From Acanthaster planci (Eukaryota; Echinodermata; Asteroidea; Valvatida; Acanthasteridae): DNA of 64,000 nucleotides. Below the pieces are notes generated by a model, which saw only the letters and a program-made list of their open reading frames with translations, had not been told where the DNA came from and made no database searches. The stretch lies in the NCBI RefSeq assembly GCF_001949145.1, contig NW_019091395.1, positions 1,697,131-1,761,130 on the forward strand, read 5' to 3'. The stretch's first letter is position 1, and every line of letters begins with the position of its first letter. The translations under genes and the position numbers were made by a program. Shown here piece after piece: positions 22,029 through 34,799 of the stretch.

Positions 22029-25000
22029 CCCAGTTCGTCCAGGTGTTATTGTGTAGTTTAGGCTCAGCCTTCGGGTCGTCAGGTGGATAGATTATTGGGA
22101 CAGATGAAGTGTAGTGCTCCTGTAGGCGGGTAATCAAGACCTCCACAATGTCTGGTCGCTCAGCAGACTTGTCGTAGCGCTCGTAAGGGTCGTCTCTAAT
22201 GTTGAAGAGCCAGACAGTTTGGTCGGGCGGGTCGTGGGGTTGCTCGGGCTTCAGCCTTGACTCAACCGGCGGAATCCAATTGCGAGGCTCACCTGAAGAC
22301 AATCATACCGAGAAACTTACTGAATCTTTCACAGTTGGAGATGGCAAGAACTTCCTACCAAAGCTTCTATAACTAGGACCAGCTATCTCACTGAAGTGTT
22401 ATCACTTCAGTACGATAGCTGGTTCCAGAATAGATCCTATAAAGATTTTGATACCAGAGTTTATGAAGGCTCTTATTACTGTAATCGGAGTGCCGAAGAT
22501 GCCATAGGGGCATGTTGATAATGCTCCGAATGTCACGGGAAATGATCTTTGAAATGCATGAGACATTTACCAAGAAATCTTCTTTCCAACGTCGAAACAT
22601 TTGTGAAATTTCAGCTGGAATGAACAAATGGAATTCGACTGTCCGGGCTCATTCCCATTTAAGTCTAACTTTTTATTTCATTTTTAAGATAAACGTCAGG
22701 AAGGCATATTTACCAACGGGTCCAGTCAATAATTTCCAGTCACCCACACGGATAGCTGATCTCATCTTGAGAGTGAAGGTGAAATTGTTGTAGAGTGAAT
22801 CTGTGAAGGGGTGATCATGACCTTCAAACGGGTCGATGTTGTGGAGGATTTCATTACGGGGAGATGGGGAGCCAAACCTGAAATGATTCAGAGAAAAATC
22901 TTTCTGGTGTATTTAGCGAGATTTATAAACATCAGATTTATTTCTAAACAGACTGCAAACCGCGCGTTTGACGTAAAGCCTGCCTGGTGAAAAACTTTGA
23001 AGTGACAGTGTGAACTTATATCGAGATTGAGCAGGCCTGAGAGATTAAATACGTACACATATTCAAAGATTCGTGTCTACAGGTCCACTGAATTTCATTG
23101 AAATTTTCTTTTTTCCTGTAGTCAACAACGTGCTATGCTATGTAGGGGTTGATGTGCTATGAATAAACGGTGCTCACTCATCACTCTCGAATGCAGACAC
23201 TCGATGATGCTGAACACCTATTCTATCCACATTATGTATACGATTGTGATTCCTTGAAACTTTAGGGCTACAGATGCGCCATCTAAACCTGCATGATTCC
23301 GATCTCAATCTGACCTCAGATTGGATCGGACTGAATAGAAGTCGGATTCCGATTGCAGATTGATGATGTAAAAAATGTTTTGGATCAGATCAGATTGATT
23401 TGATTGATCCTTCTTCCGTAATTTTGTTTAAACATTCGATAAAACCACTCATTGATTCCAATTTATCAAAATGCACGAACTTGTCTGTATTCACTACAAT
23501 TAAATGTGGCAGCGATCAAGGTTTGTGTTCAACGTCTTCGAGGTTTTCTTTCTACACATAAATCCTTCCGTCGGTTGACAATGACCCCTGATCATCTTAA
23601 TGCACATGCGGAAAGTGCACGAAAGTTAGCAAGGCGTTGCCACAATCCAGTAATTTTGTTTATAAAGTGAAATCAGGAACTAGACGTGCTAGACTGAAAA
23701 TCACACTGAGTTCAGATTGAAAGAGTTTGAAAAAGATAGAAGCCCTTCCATTGGAAACTGGACTGAAATCCTGATCTGTTCGATTTAACTCTTGACCCCA
23801 TTTTCAATTGGAGGAGTAACATTTCAATAGAATGGAACCAACCATTTTTATCTATTCAGTGAGTTCATGAGCAAACTGCAACAGAAAAAAAGCCTATGTA
23901 CCTGATGGTGTCCCACATGTTATAACCATCAAGTGGTTTAGGCCCATTCAGTTTTCCGCCAGCAAGGCCCGTGACAATCGTGGGAAACCAATCACTGACG
24001 TGGATGAGCTCTCTATTCTGAGTGCCTCGGACACGAGGGTGCAACAGGGGACTGTGGACAAACCCGATGCCACGGACTCCTCCTTCCCAGAGGGTTCGTT
24101 TGCCACCTCTGAGGGGCCAGTTACTTGCTCCTAACCGTGGGTCGCCGCCGTTGTCTGAAAGATAGAATAATCATAAGTCAAGGCTAAAAGGCATGTGTAT
24201 CCAAACTACGTGCCAGAGGACTGTGACGATTAATTTGTCTCATAAAATGAATTTTCTACGATTGAGAAGGGACTTGCCATTTCTTGTATCAAAATACCAC
24301 TTTTTTGGCTGCAATGTAATTTGATGTTTATTTGAAGACGTCTGTGCACATTTAAATAAAAATTAGTTGTGCACACTCGACACCATTTGGAAATTATACA
24401 GTGCAGCACGCTACAAACATTGCAACGTTCACCAGTGGCACCACGGATATTATACCAATAATATTTCCGTGTCTGATAAGGCCTTGTAAAGCAACAGCTA
24501 CATCTATGGTATGTGTCTGCGCATTTTGCAGGCGGCAAAGACCTCTAGCTCTATAAACACGATATGGACACGGCTAAAAGTGAGAACTTTACCCGAAAAG
24601 GCAGGACGGCACCATTTAGCCTATTGCATGTTTCTGTGCAGGAACATTCAGTTCTGTGTTATAGAAAAATAATTATGTAAAACTTCCTATTGTCTCCGGC
24701 TTTGTAAGCCATCTCACTATTTTTTGCGGCTGTTCAAAATTCAAAATCTCAGGATTTTTTTCTGTGTGTAGTAAAAAGTCTGACGAGGAGGCGGTGTGTG
24801 ATCCTGTTCCGAGAACAGTGTTCTTGAGTCGTGTTCCCGCCGTTCGGGCGCGAGAACAAGAAACCCCTTGTCAAGAAAAACCCGCCCAAACTCGACCTTC
24901 CAGTCAGCATTGCTCTTTTCAACCGATGAGGGGTGATTCTGCTCAAGGCTGATAGGGAAGCTGAATATTATAGGTTCGCATATTTATTATAAAGATGGAT

Positions 25001-27708
25001 AAGGAAATCGACCGAAGCAGGGTTTGAAATTACAAACTCCGTAATAAACAGCCTACGCAATCAAACAAACAAAATCGAATTTCTCACCCGTGGAAAATAT
25101 AAGGACGGTATTGTTCCACAGACCATGTTCTTGCAGTGTCTCTGTGACATTGCCGATCGCCTCGTCCATGCACGTCGTCATACCAGCGTACAGTTTACGG
25201 TTACGGTTCTTGATGTGCGCGTACTGCCGCAGGTACTGGCTGGGGACTTGTAGTGGCGCGTGAACCGCTTGGTTTGAGAAGAACATGAAAAACGGCTGTG
25301 GAAAAACCATTTCTAAATTGCTTCACAATGGACTTGTAACTATCGATACTGTTTAATATTTTCTTACGACAAACCTTTGACTGTTTCAAGGATTAATATT
25401 TGATGAATTTATATTGAAATTAGTTGGCTGCTTAATAAAATATTATCATCAGACAGTTTTTTCTGCCATCTTTACAACATGGCTGTGTCTTTTGCTTACA
25501 TTACGAGTATTGTTTGCTTTGTCCATAAATGACGACTTTAAAAGCCCCCAGCTGCAAGCTTCACCAAACTTTATTTATAAACACAGTGACAGAAAGAGGG
25601 AGACTTTCCCACCTTGTGTTTGTCATGTCTAGCAATGATGTCTTGAGCGCGTTTTGCAAAAAGGTGGGTGGCGTACTGCCCTTGGTAACTCCAAGCCAAC
25701 TCTTCTTGATCACGGAAGTCAAAGTCATCAAACCTCTGGTGTTCGTAATAGTCCTCACTACCAAGCAAAAAACCTGAATTAGAAAAAGATGCATGCATGC
25801 TGATATTATATGCAAACAATCAATAGAACCGCCAGTACATGAATAACAATTATCACATGCAGGGCAACCTTATAATAATAAAGTAAAAGCAAGCTACAGT
25901 TTATAGAAACCTTTGTCGTGCTTGATCAGTTTGTTTTATTTAAGTTTGCATATTTGGATAACATTATGCATGAACCATTGAGATGCAAATTGCTGGGGAA
26001 ATGGCGGCCAGTGATCCAGTGCAGCGTTTTGAGGCGCCAAGCTGACCACGTAAGGTATGAATCATGGCAATGAATCCAACTTTTCATGAGTGTACCACAT
26101 GCAAAATCGTTTCGAAGAGCAAAGGATGCCCTAAAGAAGATTCGGGTATGAAGAGTTTTTTAACGGTCTGTATTCCTCCTTCGGGAGTACCAGGCAGGAC
26201 TTGAAAGTTTTCAGGAAATTGAAGTACAAGTTCTTTAGGGTTATCAACGCATAGGAAAGAAGGACATCCTTTCATGAGGCATCTGCAAGCATACCATCTT
26301 CTGCAGACATAAACTCCATTCACAACAAGGAAATTCCACAACAAATAATAGCTGGGCACATGACAAACCAACACATCTACAAGCCAAGGGAATGTACCAA
26401 AGAAGGTGTCGAATCCCCGCCGAGTTGGCCAACAAGCCTTCTTGTAGAGACCCAAGTGCCACTTGCCGATTAGATGTGTCGAGTACCCAAGCTCCTTCAG
26501 CTTCTGGGCTACAGTTATCTCGTCCAAGGGGAGGCAGCTGGGCATGTAGGGCCATATCAGAGAATGCTGGAATCCTGTGTGAATCTTCGCGGAAAGTATC
26601 AAGAATACGAGGAATAAATTTAAATGAACAATATCAACGGCAAAGCAAAAACAGAATACTAAAAAGTCGTCAACAGCCAATCTCTATATACGGTACACCC
26701 CTTACTTTACAGGACTCCAAAATATGACTCACAAAAAGCGGCCATGATAATCGACAATTGCCGCAATAATGGCAAAGGTACGTCCGCTCCTCCCCAAACA
26801 CAACAGGAATACTTGAAGTACGAAAGGTAGTGAAGATTGAACTGCAACCCTGAAAAATGCATGCACCTGTGTTTTTCAATTATTCTTATTTTAATTTTTC
26901 TTTTGTTATTGACAGGTGTATTGGGGCCTCTTTTGCCATGTCGTAGCCGGGGAGAGGTTAAGGGTGCATACCCATTGAAGTCAGCCCCACGATAAATTTA
27001 GCAAATGGAGAAAGAAAATAAAAATGGCAAATGTCCAAAAAGAAATACTTTATATCGAAGTAGCTATGCTGTTCGTGCTGTACTGACATTGTTTTGAGTC
27101 CTTTGTATTAACGTGTAACACTGATCAGCACTGACCGATAACTATTACGAAGCATGTATTAGCCTCACAATTTATTCCCAAATATAGCAAATTTTGGGCT
27201 CACAGTTTAAAACAGAAAAACTCGTATATAAAACGAGAAAAAGCACCCTCCCTGATTGACACCCCAGCAACAGCGCCATCAGTTGTTTAGAAAAGTGCCA
27301 TACCTGGTATCTACCAGTCAACAGCTGCGTCCTAGTCGGGGTACAAATCGGCTGGACGTAGTAATTGGTCAACTTCACGCCTTCAGCTGCAAGCCGATCC
27401 AGTACGGGTGTCTTGATTTCAGAGCCATGGTAACCAATGTCATAATAACCATAATCGTCAGCTAGAATGAGGATTACGTTCGGTTGTTTTGTGTCATTCC
27501 TCAAGTCAGTTTTTGGGTGCTTGCTCATGTCATTTCTGTGTTTGTCTCGGATCACTCCCCGGATGGGTTTTCTGATATTGGAAGGAATTCTTCCCTTTAC
27601 TTTTTTTAATACTCCCACATACTTATTCACATACAGTACGTTTGCTAGTATGAAAAATATCACAACGAATAATAATACGCAAAGGAATATTAATTGTTTG
27701 ATTTCCAT
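22024..27708 (-). CDS. Arylsulfatase B/I/J-like sulfatase, 548 aa, 7 exons, complete
   Basis: Exons: 27708-27304, 26584-26398, 25773-25613, 25295-25088, 24154-23902, 22877-22714 and 22292-22024. All introns are GT-AG and phases 0,1,0,1,2,1 match; the total is 1647 nt. Type-I sulfatases hydrolyse sulfate esters, here probably on glycosaminoglycan-like sugars in lysosome, Golgi or outside the cell. Catalytic parts seen: LADDYGYYD with metal-binding Asp84-Asp85; CTPTR with Cys122, the formylglycine precursor; GKWHLG with Lys176/His178; VHAPLQVP with His263; DNGG at 321-324; and Lys339 in [10 protein letters not shown]. Residues 4-26 are hydrophobic with no obvious cleavage site, so a membrane signal anchor is likely. 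N-glycosylation sites include NVT (300) and NNT (312). Length is close to human ARSB (533). Exon 2 begins after gaag, a weak acceptor, but family alignment and phase support it. ARSB versus ARSI/J orthology is not resolved. Confidence in sulfatase is very high. Confidence 0.93.
22379..22422. repeat. Imperfect palindrome in sulfatase intron 6
   Basis: CCAGCTATC and ACTGAAGTG face CACTTCAGT and GATAGCTGG across a 3-4 base loop, giving an 18-20 bp hairpin with a small bulge. Confidence 0.6.
24690..24910 (-). repeat. Dispersed repeat in sulfatase intron 4, inverted copy at 62510-62725
   Basis: The reverse complement shares GGTTTCTTGTTCTCGCGC, CGAACGG, ACACTGTTCTC, ACACACC and GAGATGGCTTACAAA in order with 62510-62725, roughly three quarters identical by eye over about 215 bases. 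Non-coding. Confidence 0.7.
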
Positions 27709-30090
27709 TATAATTTCCTAAAGTAATCGATATTCAAATATCCGTCTGCAGAGCAGCAAGCTGCAACTTTGTTATGAAGAGCATCTGAAAACTTTCAATT
27801 TAAAAGTTCGTAGTTTTGACATTGAATCGGTTTTATGGTGACTTTCTGCATAGTTCTTTTTGTTCCCTGGGGTTGAGGGTGCTACCCACAACAAAACAAG
27901 CCACCACTGAATCGGTAGTACGGTTGCATTCAAGACCAGGAGGCGCAACTCAAGACATATTCCCCTGTCGACGTCCGAGTTTTATTGACGAATGCATTTC
28001 CTTCGCGTCAACAATCGCCCACATACGCAAACCAGTGTGACTGCAGAACGAGGGAAAATGTCACAAATTCAACACTATCAAAATAAAACTCTAAATAGCA
28101 GAAGCTTGCAATGCTGACAAGTTATCTAAAAACCTTTCTAGGACAAGTCAGCAAACTCTGTCAGTGTGGGTTTAAAATGTTACTATAGGTCTTACTTGTT
28201 TAGGAATTATATTTGATTTTTGAAGCTGCATATTTAAAACAGGAACATTTGGGGGTAGAATCTGGAAAATTTATATTTTAGTCATGTCAAATGCAACTTA
28301 TTAACGTGCGCCAAAGTGCCACAAACTGATCTTAAAATTTTATCAATTATTAATTTCTTGAAGCGTCCACTCTGAAGATAAATATCTGTCGTATGCACCA
28401 ATTATGAAAAGATGGACTAATTCTGTATTTTCAAACCGAAAATAACATTTTATCTTTTGTATATATAATACTTATAATTTCATACATGTACAACATTTCC
28501 TATATGAAAAGATGCATTCTTAACGAAGTTGCCCTATCAGTCGAAATCAGTGAAATGACCCCTACTAGTCCGTGTATGCCTAGTGTGGCAAATCAAGTGG
28601 AAGGAAGTTTTGACTCTCTGTGACTGTTACAGCAATTATTGTACCTTCTGTCGAGTTTCGTCCTTATTGGACTGATCTTTACATACATTATGTATCATTT
28701 CACACAATCTCCCTGTCTAAAATTAATCATCCCTCTTATGTGTGCCGTGTAATATCATGTTCTTAATGTTTATTATGCTGAGTGTTTTAAGATTGATAAG
28801 CCTGTCAAAAGGTTTGTACTTTTACGACACAGATGCCTCTTCTTGATTTAATTTCCTGCTATAATTTGTTATATCATTGTTATGAGATTGCTGTTTTATT
28901 GATCAACAAGGAAATACATTGATAATAAGCAGCATAAGGGAAGAGGAAACGTGCTGGGAAAATAATGGCATAAGTGTGTACACCACGAATAGAGACTAGG
29001 TCACGCATGTCTGTTTTTGTCCAACTATCAAAAATGGACGATGTATATAGCGGTACTACACAAGGTAATGGACCAATGCACACAGTAAAATTGCCTGATG
29101 TTAAGAAAGGAAAGGGCTTTTAAATGTCATATTTAGCGAATAAATATTTTCTACAAGCAAAAATTCTAGGGAACAAGCTCGTGCAATTGATGTTAAACTC
29201 CCAAGTCTGTGATGTCGGATAATCCCTCAAGTTGCATCATCATAATTATGCTATGGTATTCATAGCACTAATCGTAACGAGTTGGACCGAAAATTGAATA
29301 CCTCCTAAAAAGGCCTAACTCCACCATTTTGTCCTCGGAGAATTATTATTTGCAACTCCTTTAAAAATATTCATTTTCTTTAACTCAAAAAGGTTTTGTT
29401 GGAGTTGGGCCCTTCTTTCAATCAGGTATTCAGTTGTTACATCAATACAATGTACAGTGTATTCTTACCTTTTCAGTTTATACGACAGCTACCTACGCCA
29501 CAAATGAAGGAAAACACATTGCAAAACCACAATAACTGCACCATGTCCGTCTTAGCCAAACCATTTGCAGAGAAGGGCCACACGAAATTGTTATTAGCAC
29601 AGTGTACAATTGTTGTGGAGAATCGGTGATGTGTAGCTCTCTTGCCTTGCGGTTTCGTTTGTGAATGAAACCTTATGAATAACGGAGCATTCTCATTTTA
29701 CTAATACGGCAATCAATAGCGTTGATCGAGCAGTGCGTTTACTGGCCACTTGCCATTGTGTGATAAGAAGATACAGACTATATCGCGGCGACATTGTCTC
29801 ATTGTGTATGCTTCCTGAGATGGACGCGTATGAGTTGGGCCATTTTTCAAATGCCGACCGGCTTAGTCTGGCGCTTCAGTTCGATTTCGTCTTCAGAGCG
29901 GTTATGAAATCTTAGTGTTATACCGTGCACTTGGCTTGAACTTTCAAACTAAGTGGTCGCTAGAGTTGTCTAACGATGTGCAAACTTTTCGATCATATCA
30001 ACATACCAACGCTGAGAGGTTTGCGTAGTGACTTGGGACTACTTTCCTCAGACACCCCGGTCACAAAATAATGCGGATGATATATCAATA
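27709..30090. other. 5' flank of the sulfatase gene and AT-rich intergenic DNA
   Basis: The first 350 bases should hold the minus-strand promoter and 5' UTR. I see no TATA box in a good place, only moderately GC-rich DNA at 27850-28040. From 28050 on the DNA is AT-rich with no domain-bearing frame. Confidence 0.4.
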
Positions 30091-30091
30091 C

Positions 30092-30092
30092 N
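30092..30092. other. Ambiguous base (n)
   Basis: The only non-ACGT symbol in the window; it lies next to repeats of GAGGGAACGAAAT, which may have confused the assembly. Confidence 0.95.
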
Positions 30093-30219
30093 TTTTGAGG
30101 GAACGAAATGATTTCGACGGAACGAAATAATATTTCGAGGGAACGAAATAAAAAAAAATCTCATAATTTTATGTCCCTTTAGAGGCTCCGTACCTACGAT
30201 ACCGGATTGCTGCAAGGTT

Positions 30220-30450
30220 GCTTGATATCCACAGACATTCTTGCTGATCCTTCAGCTTCTTTTCTTTGCGATAGTGTTACTTGCTTCGTCGCTGTAATGA
30301 ACGAGGTTTGGCAGAAGTATACAGCTAATAGGTGAGCTACAGTGACGTTGCCAATCTGTTTAACTCGCAACCCAGGCGGTTTGCTTTATTTTTCCCTTGA
30401 GCATAAGTTTCATTTCTCTTGGCAAGAGGATTATTTCCCACCAGAAGAAA
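30220..30450 (+). repeat. Dispersed repeat, related copy at 20255-20500
   Basis: Same-orientation diverged copy with TTTGGCAGAAGTATACAGCT and AACCCAGGCGGT landmarks. Flanked on the left by three GGAACGAAAT words (30098-30150). Confidence 0.55.
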
Positions 30451-30459
30451 AACATTACG

Positions 30460-32085
30460 AAAGAAGACTTTTTACTTTCTAATTATTTTCTAAGGCAAAG
30501 TAGTCATTAAGACAAAGTAACCATCAACAAGATTAGCAATCGCTAAAGATTACCAGGGTAAATGTTTCATTTAGGATTGCTCTTCTTCAGTTCTGGTTTT
30601 GCTGTGTGTTGCATTTACTTCATGCAGTACAGGGATAGTGTCATTGCAACATCATGCCTACTTTCGCCCTGCGTACTATTTTGAGCTAAAAATAGTCACA
30701 CGCGCATTCTGCAGCCCTGTCACAAGCTGTCAAATGGTGGCTATTTTTAAACCAATCAGTGTGCTGTGCGTTAGATTCACGCATAGTGCGTTCATATTGC
30801 GGCAATATAAGGCCTGCGCTTGTGCATTCTCGGGCTGGTTCTCTACTGGGAGCTGCTCACTGATATATAAACGCATAGACAGCTGGGTCCTAATCAAAGC
30901 TACGGCATTTTTCGTGATCTGCACGGCGCCCACTAAAATCAAAACTATGGGCAAGTTTACTCCTTTGCATAGGGAATTTACGCACAGTTAAATTCCAGCC
31001 ATAAAATTCTATTAAGTCATTTTTTCATTGTAAATGCCGCCGCCGTTTTACTTAATCTGGCCCATAGAGATTCAAAACAATACGGTTGTATTATTTGAAA
31101 CGAAGAGATAACAGTACCAAAGAGCCAAAAAGGTGAACGTATTTGGAAGCACATGTAAACAAACACAGGCAATGTGAGTGCCTTTCGAGTAATGCGCACT
31201 GAGCGCCTGTCATCCACCTTTCCATCCACTGTTTGGCCATACTTTTCAAAATCACGGTTATACGCGTAAGACTGGTGGTCAATGCGTTTATATGTCTGTG
31301 GAGCTGCCAAGACCTTTCAAGACCAGTCAAGAATCCAAGTATAACTCCAGGTCAAAGCACTATAAAAGCAATCCTTACGAAAAGTAGGCGATTATTGGCC
31401 ATCGAAACTTCAGTTATACAGCTTTGGACAAAGAGTGCTACGCACGCTACTGTTTGAACTTTTAATACAAACATGAGACTAATGCAAGTTTAATCCACGT
31501 TATAGAGGGCGCTGTTTACCAGGTGTTGATGGGTGCATTCCACCAAATGGTTGTATTTCTGCGCGCCAGATCATTAATTATTTTGTGATCCCACGAGGTT
31601 TTCACAATAAGACAGGCCGAAATCAGGAGGCATCATAGAAATATTTCTATAAATCCCGAATTTAGGACTGATAGTTTCAAGTTCAGGGTATTCCTTTGAC
31701 AAAAAGCCCCAAATTGCGGGCCTATTTTGGATAGAGGCGGGCGGCTACATTCAGAAATGAGCGCTTAGTTTTACTGCTATTTTAGGGGGTTTCTTCATTC
31801 AAAGGCGAATAAAAAAGATTGTGGCTAACCCCCATGAACTTTAAACGAAAAGTGATCTTCTGGCCATAATCTTGAATTTCCAGTGAAAAAACGGAGGCCA
31901 ACCTCTTTAAGAGAGTCAACAGGCGGCGCTATTTCGCTCCGATTTTGCACTGTTTTCTATGGGCGCGTATTTCGTGTGGTGTTACCTGATAAATCCCACA
32001 TAGAGTGTTGTTTTCATGGTTGAAAGTAAGACAATGATTTCTTTCTCAGTCTTCCCCCAAGGAACAAAAATACCCTTGACATTCA
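30460..32085. other. Intergenic stretch
   Basis: A 130-residue plus frame (30599-30991) and overlapping minus frames show no domain. Nothing recognised. Confidence 0.4.
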
Positions 32086-32089
32086 CCAC

Positions 32090-33073
32090 GCCTATTCAGT
32101 ACATGTTCCGAGCTTCAAGCAGATACGGAGACTTGTAAAATTGCTTAAGTGCATGAAGCCCCCTACAAATGTCAGACACTGAGCCGGAATCGTTACCGCA
32201 TCCTCGTTTGCGTGGTTTCTGGAAACCGAGCAACGGGCTTGGAATGCACGCGCGGTATACGCAACAGGTTGGAAATATTGACAAGAACATAATATCAAAT
32301 CAGTGCTCTGAAATATGTGATTGCCGAGCTTTCGGTAACTTAGTACCCTCTTCAGGGCAAGCAGATTCAGTTTTGAATAAACGGAGAAAAATCCACCTGG
32401 ATGCAGAGTTCCGGTTCCAAGTTCAAAAATGACGCGCTGCTCCAGGTCCTTGCTCTGTACATCAGATGACGATTTCCGCATGATGCAGACGCTTACGTCA
32501 CCGAGGGAATGTGGCGGCGCGCAACAACAGTGAGACCAGGTGTTCGTTGGCACACACTGCGCAAGTGTTCCGCGAAGCGGTCACCAAGGCGACGCTTGGT
32601 CTTTCCGATGTTCAGTTTACCACACCGACGACAAGTAATACAACAAACCACATCACTAGTTATGCATCCATGATCCCCGCGTATTCTGTAGGTAGCTACC
32701 GGTACCGCGGGGGCCGGAGAACGATCGCACCTAAACGCGCAAATTGGGGGTTTGGCGAAAATGGAAGCTGTGGCCGCCTCATTACCGATGTACGAAAATG
32801 TTTGAGAAGAACATTACGTACCAGGATGTTTCGAGGGTGGTGTGTGAGTACGAGGGGGACGCAGTCACTTTGCTTGGCCCCGGTGGGTTTCAGAGCCGTT
32901 TCGCGCGGGATCGAAGATACGGCGTTGAAGGCAGCGTCTGTGATAGCCGGAGGGTAACCGTGCTGATGAAAGAAACCTAGCATTTCCTTCACCAATCGTC
33001 TCAACCCCTCAAGTGTAAGAACTCCATCCCTTACTCTCACTTTCATCGACTGCGTAGGATTTGTAGTAGCCAT
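32090..33073 (-). mobile_element. Penelope-like element copy 1 (RT C-terminus and GIY-YIG), minus strand
   Basis: Reading right to left: LRRLVKEMLGFFHQHGYPP, VPLVLTHHPRNILVRNVLL and FSPNPQFARLGAIVL (RT C-terminal and linker part, 33073-32696). Then a frame-shifted GIY-YIG domain with CAPPHSLGDVSVC and LEQRVIFELG (about 32650-32400). It is 5'-truncated, lacks the catalytic RT core, and ends in a tail with the ribozyme-like block at 32358-32323. Meets copy 2 head to head at about 33080. Confidence 0.85.
32323..32358 (-). ncRNA. Hammerhead-ribozyme-like core at PLE 3' end
   Basis: On the minus strand: CTGAAGA (32355-32349), then stem GGTA-ctaagt-TACC, then GAAA (32333-32330), then GCTCGGC. CUGANGA, stem II and GAAA in this order are the conserved hammerhead core boxes, and PLEs are a known home of such ribozymes. 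Stem III and the cleavage dinucleotide are not clear to me. Confidence 0.45.
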
Positions 33074-33085
33074 GCAGAGTTCTCT

Positions 33086-34060
33086 GCGCGTGGGAAGGAA
33101 ATGCTAGGTTTCTTTCATCAGCGCGGTTTAATACCCTCCGGTTATCATAGACGCTGCCTTCAACGCCGTATCTTCAATCCCGCGCGAAAAGTCTCTGAAA
33201 CCCACCGGGGCCAAGCAACGTGATCGCGTCCCCCTCGTACTCACATACCACCGTCGAACATCCTGGCACGTAATGTTCTTCTCAAACATTTTCGTACACT
33301 CGGAGGCGGCCACAGCTTCCATTTTCCCCCAACCCCCGAATTGCGCATTTAGGCGCGATAGTTCCGTCGGGGACATGGTTGTACGTTTCCGGTTGGAGTC
33401 CGTTTCGCCGTCAAAAGCAGGCAGCAATTCCCGTTGTCAGCGCCCTGGTATACCCAGCAAGAAATGAGACTGAGGGGTACCCCCCCAACATGTCATACAC
33501 ATTCCAGACTATTGTTACTTAACACATCCCCCAAGATGTCTGAAAGGAATTCCCCAGATTCCTGCGAGACAATGACCAACACAAAGGGGGGGGGTTCTCT
33601 CCGTCTCATACCTTGCTGCATATGCGCGCCAGATGTAACACCTGCCCCTACACATTTAACAGCCAGTCGGCCGTCGGCCCCTGTGGTAGCTACAGAATAC
33701 GCAGGGTCATACATGCATTACTAGTAATGTGGTTTATTGCATTACATGTCGTCGCTGTGGTAAACTGTTCATCGGAGAGACCAAGTGTCGCCTTGGTGAC
33801 CGCTTCGCGGAACACTTGCGCAGTGTGCGCCAACAAACACCTGGTCTCACTGTTGTGCAGCACTTTTGCGCGCCGCCACATTCCCCCGGTGACGTAAGCG
33901 TCTGCATTCTGCGGAAAGCGTCACACCGATGTACAGCGCAAGGAGCTGGAGCAGCGCGTCATATTCGAACTTGGAACGCTGCATCCAGGGGGAATGAACG
34001 TGGATTTTTCCGCGTTAATTCAGAACTGAATCTGCTTGCCCTGAAGAAGGTACGCAGCCC
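33086..34060 (+). mobile_element. Penelope-like element copy 2, plus strand, head to head with copy 1
   Basis: Starts at the same element position as copies 1 and 3 (GKEMLGF/LLHQ region, from 33086). It continues through frame-shifted RT C-terminus to a well-kept GIY-YIG frame (33729-33950): VYCITCRRCGKLFIGETKCR, then LGDRFAEHLRSVRQQTPG and CAPPHSPGDVSVCILRKAS. A CNTCPY-type Cys pair precedes it. The tail at about 34035 has CTGAAGAAGGTACG but the GAAA block is gone. Dead copy. Confidence 0.85.
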
Positions 34061-34799
34061 TTCCATATTTCTCAAATATGGTATCAAGACTTCCACAAAT
34101 TATTTGTCTTTGCTGAATTAATACACCTTAGTCATCAAGTGTTTGTTTCTTGAATTGCTATGCATAAAGAAAAACAAATTAAACAGACAATATCAATAAT
34201 GAAAACTAAGGACACAAAAAGAACAGTCAGGCCTACTATGAAAAAGATTGAACTAAACGAAGTTGCGAAATTTGGCTGGCACACAATAATTGAAAATAGG
34301 ATTCAGTATCTTGTTTTAAACAGTTGTATTGCCAAAACTAAACTAAAACACTTCTGCCATGTACCAAATGCATTCAAAATCACTGTCACGGTGGTTAAGC
34401 CTATAGAGGGATCCCAATACGACGCTGTTAGCGTCGATTTGCGCACTTCCGCGTTTGAAAACGAGGCTGTATGTGTCAGTTTCAATTCTTAATACGATCA
34501 GACGATTAAAAGTAAGGAGTTCAGACACAAAATACACGAAGGTATGTTAAATTCAGACTTTTCAGGCTGCAAATTTGGGTGGAAGATTCTTTCAGGATGA
34601 CTCGACTCGTAAAATCAAAAGAAAAATAACAATTTACCGCGAACTGACGTATCTGCGATGGTTGTGTATCTGCATGTGCTCTGGGCGTCATACTTACGAA
34701 CCGGATACTGCATGTGCTGTGTGGACTCCACCGGCGCGCGCAACGAAGTTCAACGCAGAGAGCCTCGGTTTCGATACAGATATGCGCAGACGCGGCGCG

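Noticed and set aside
26084-26680. 198-residue minus frame as one exon of the sulfatase
   Set aside because: Only 26584-26398 matches the family; the rest is intron, ending at a GTACAT donor and resuming at 25773 in the correct phase.
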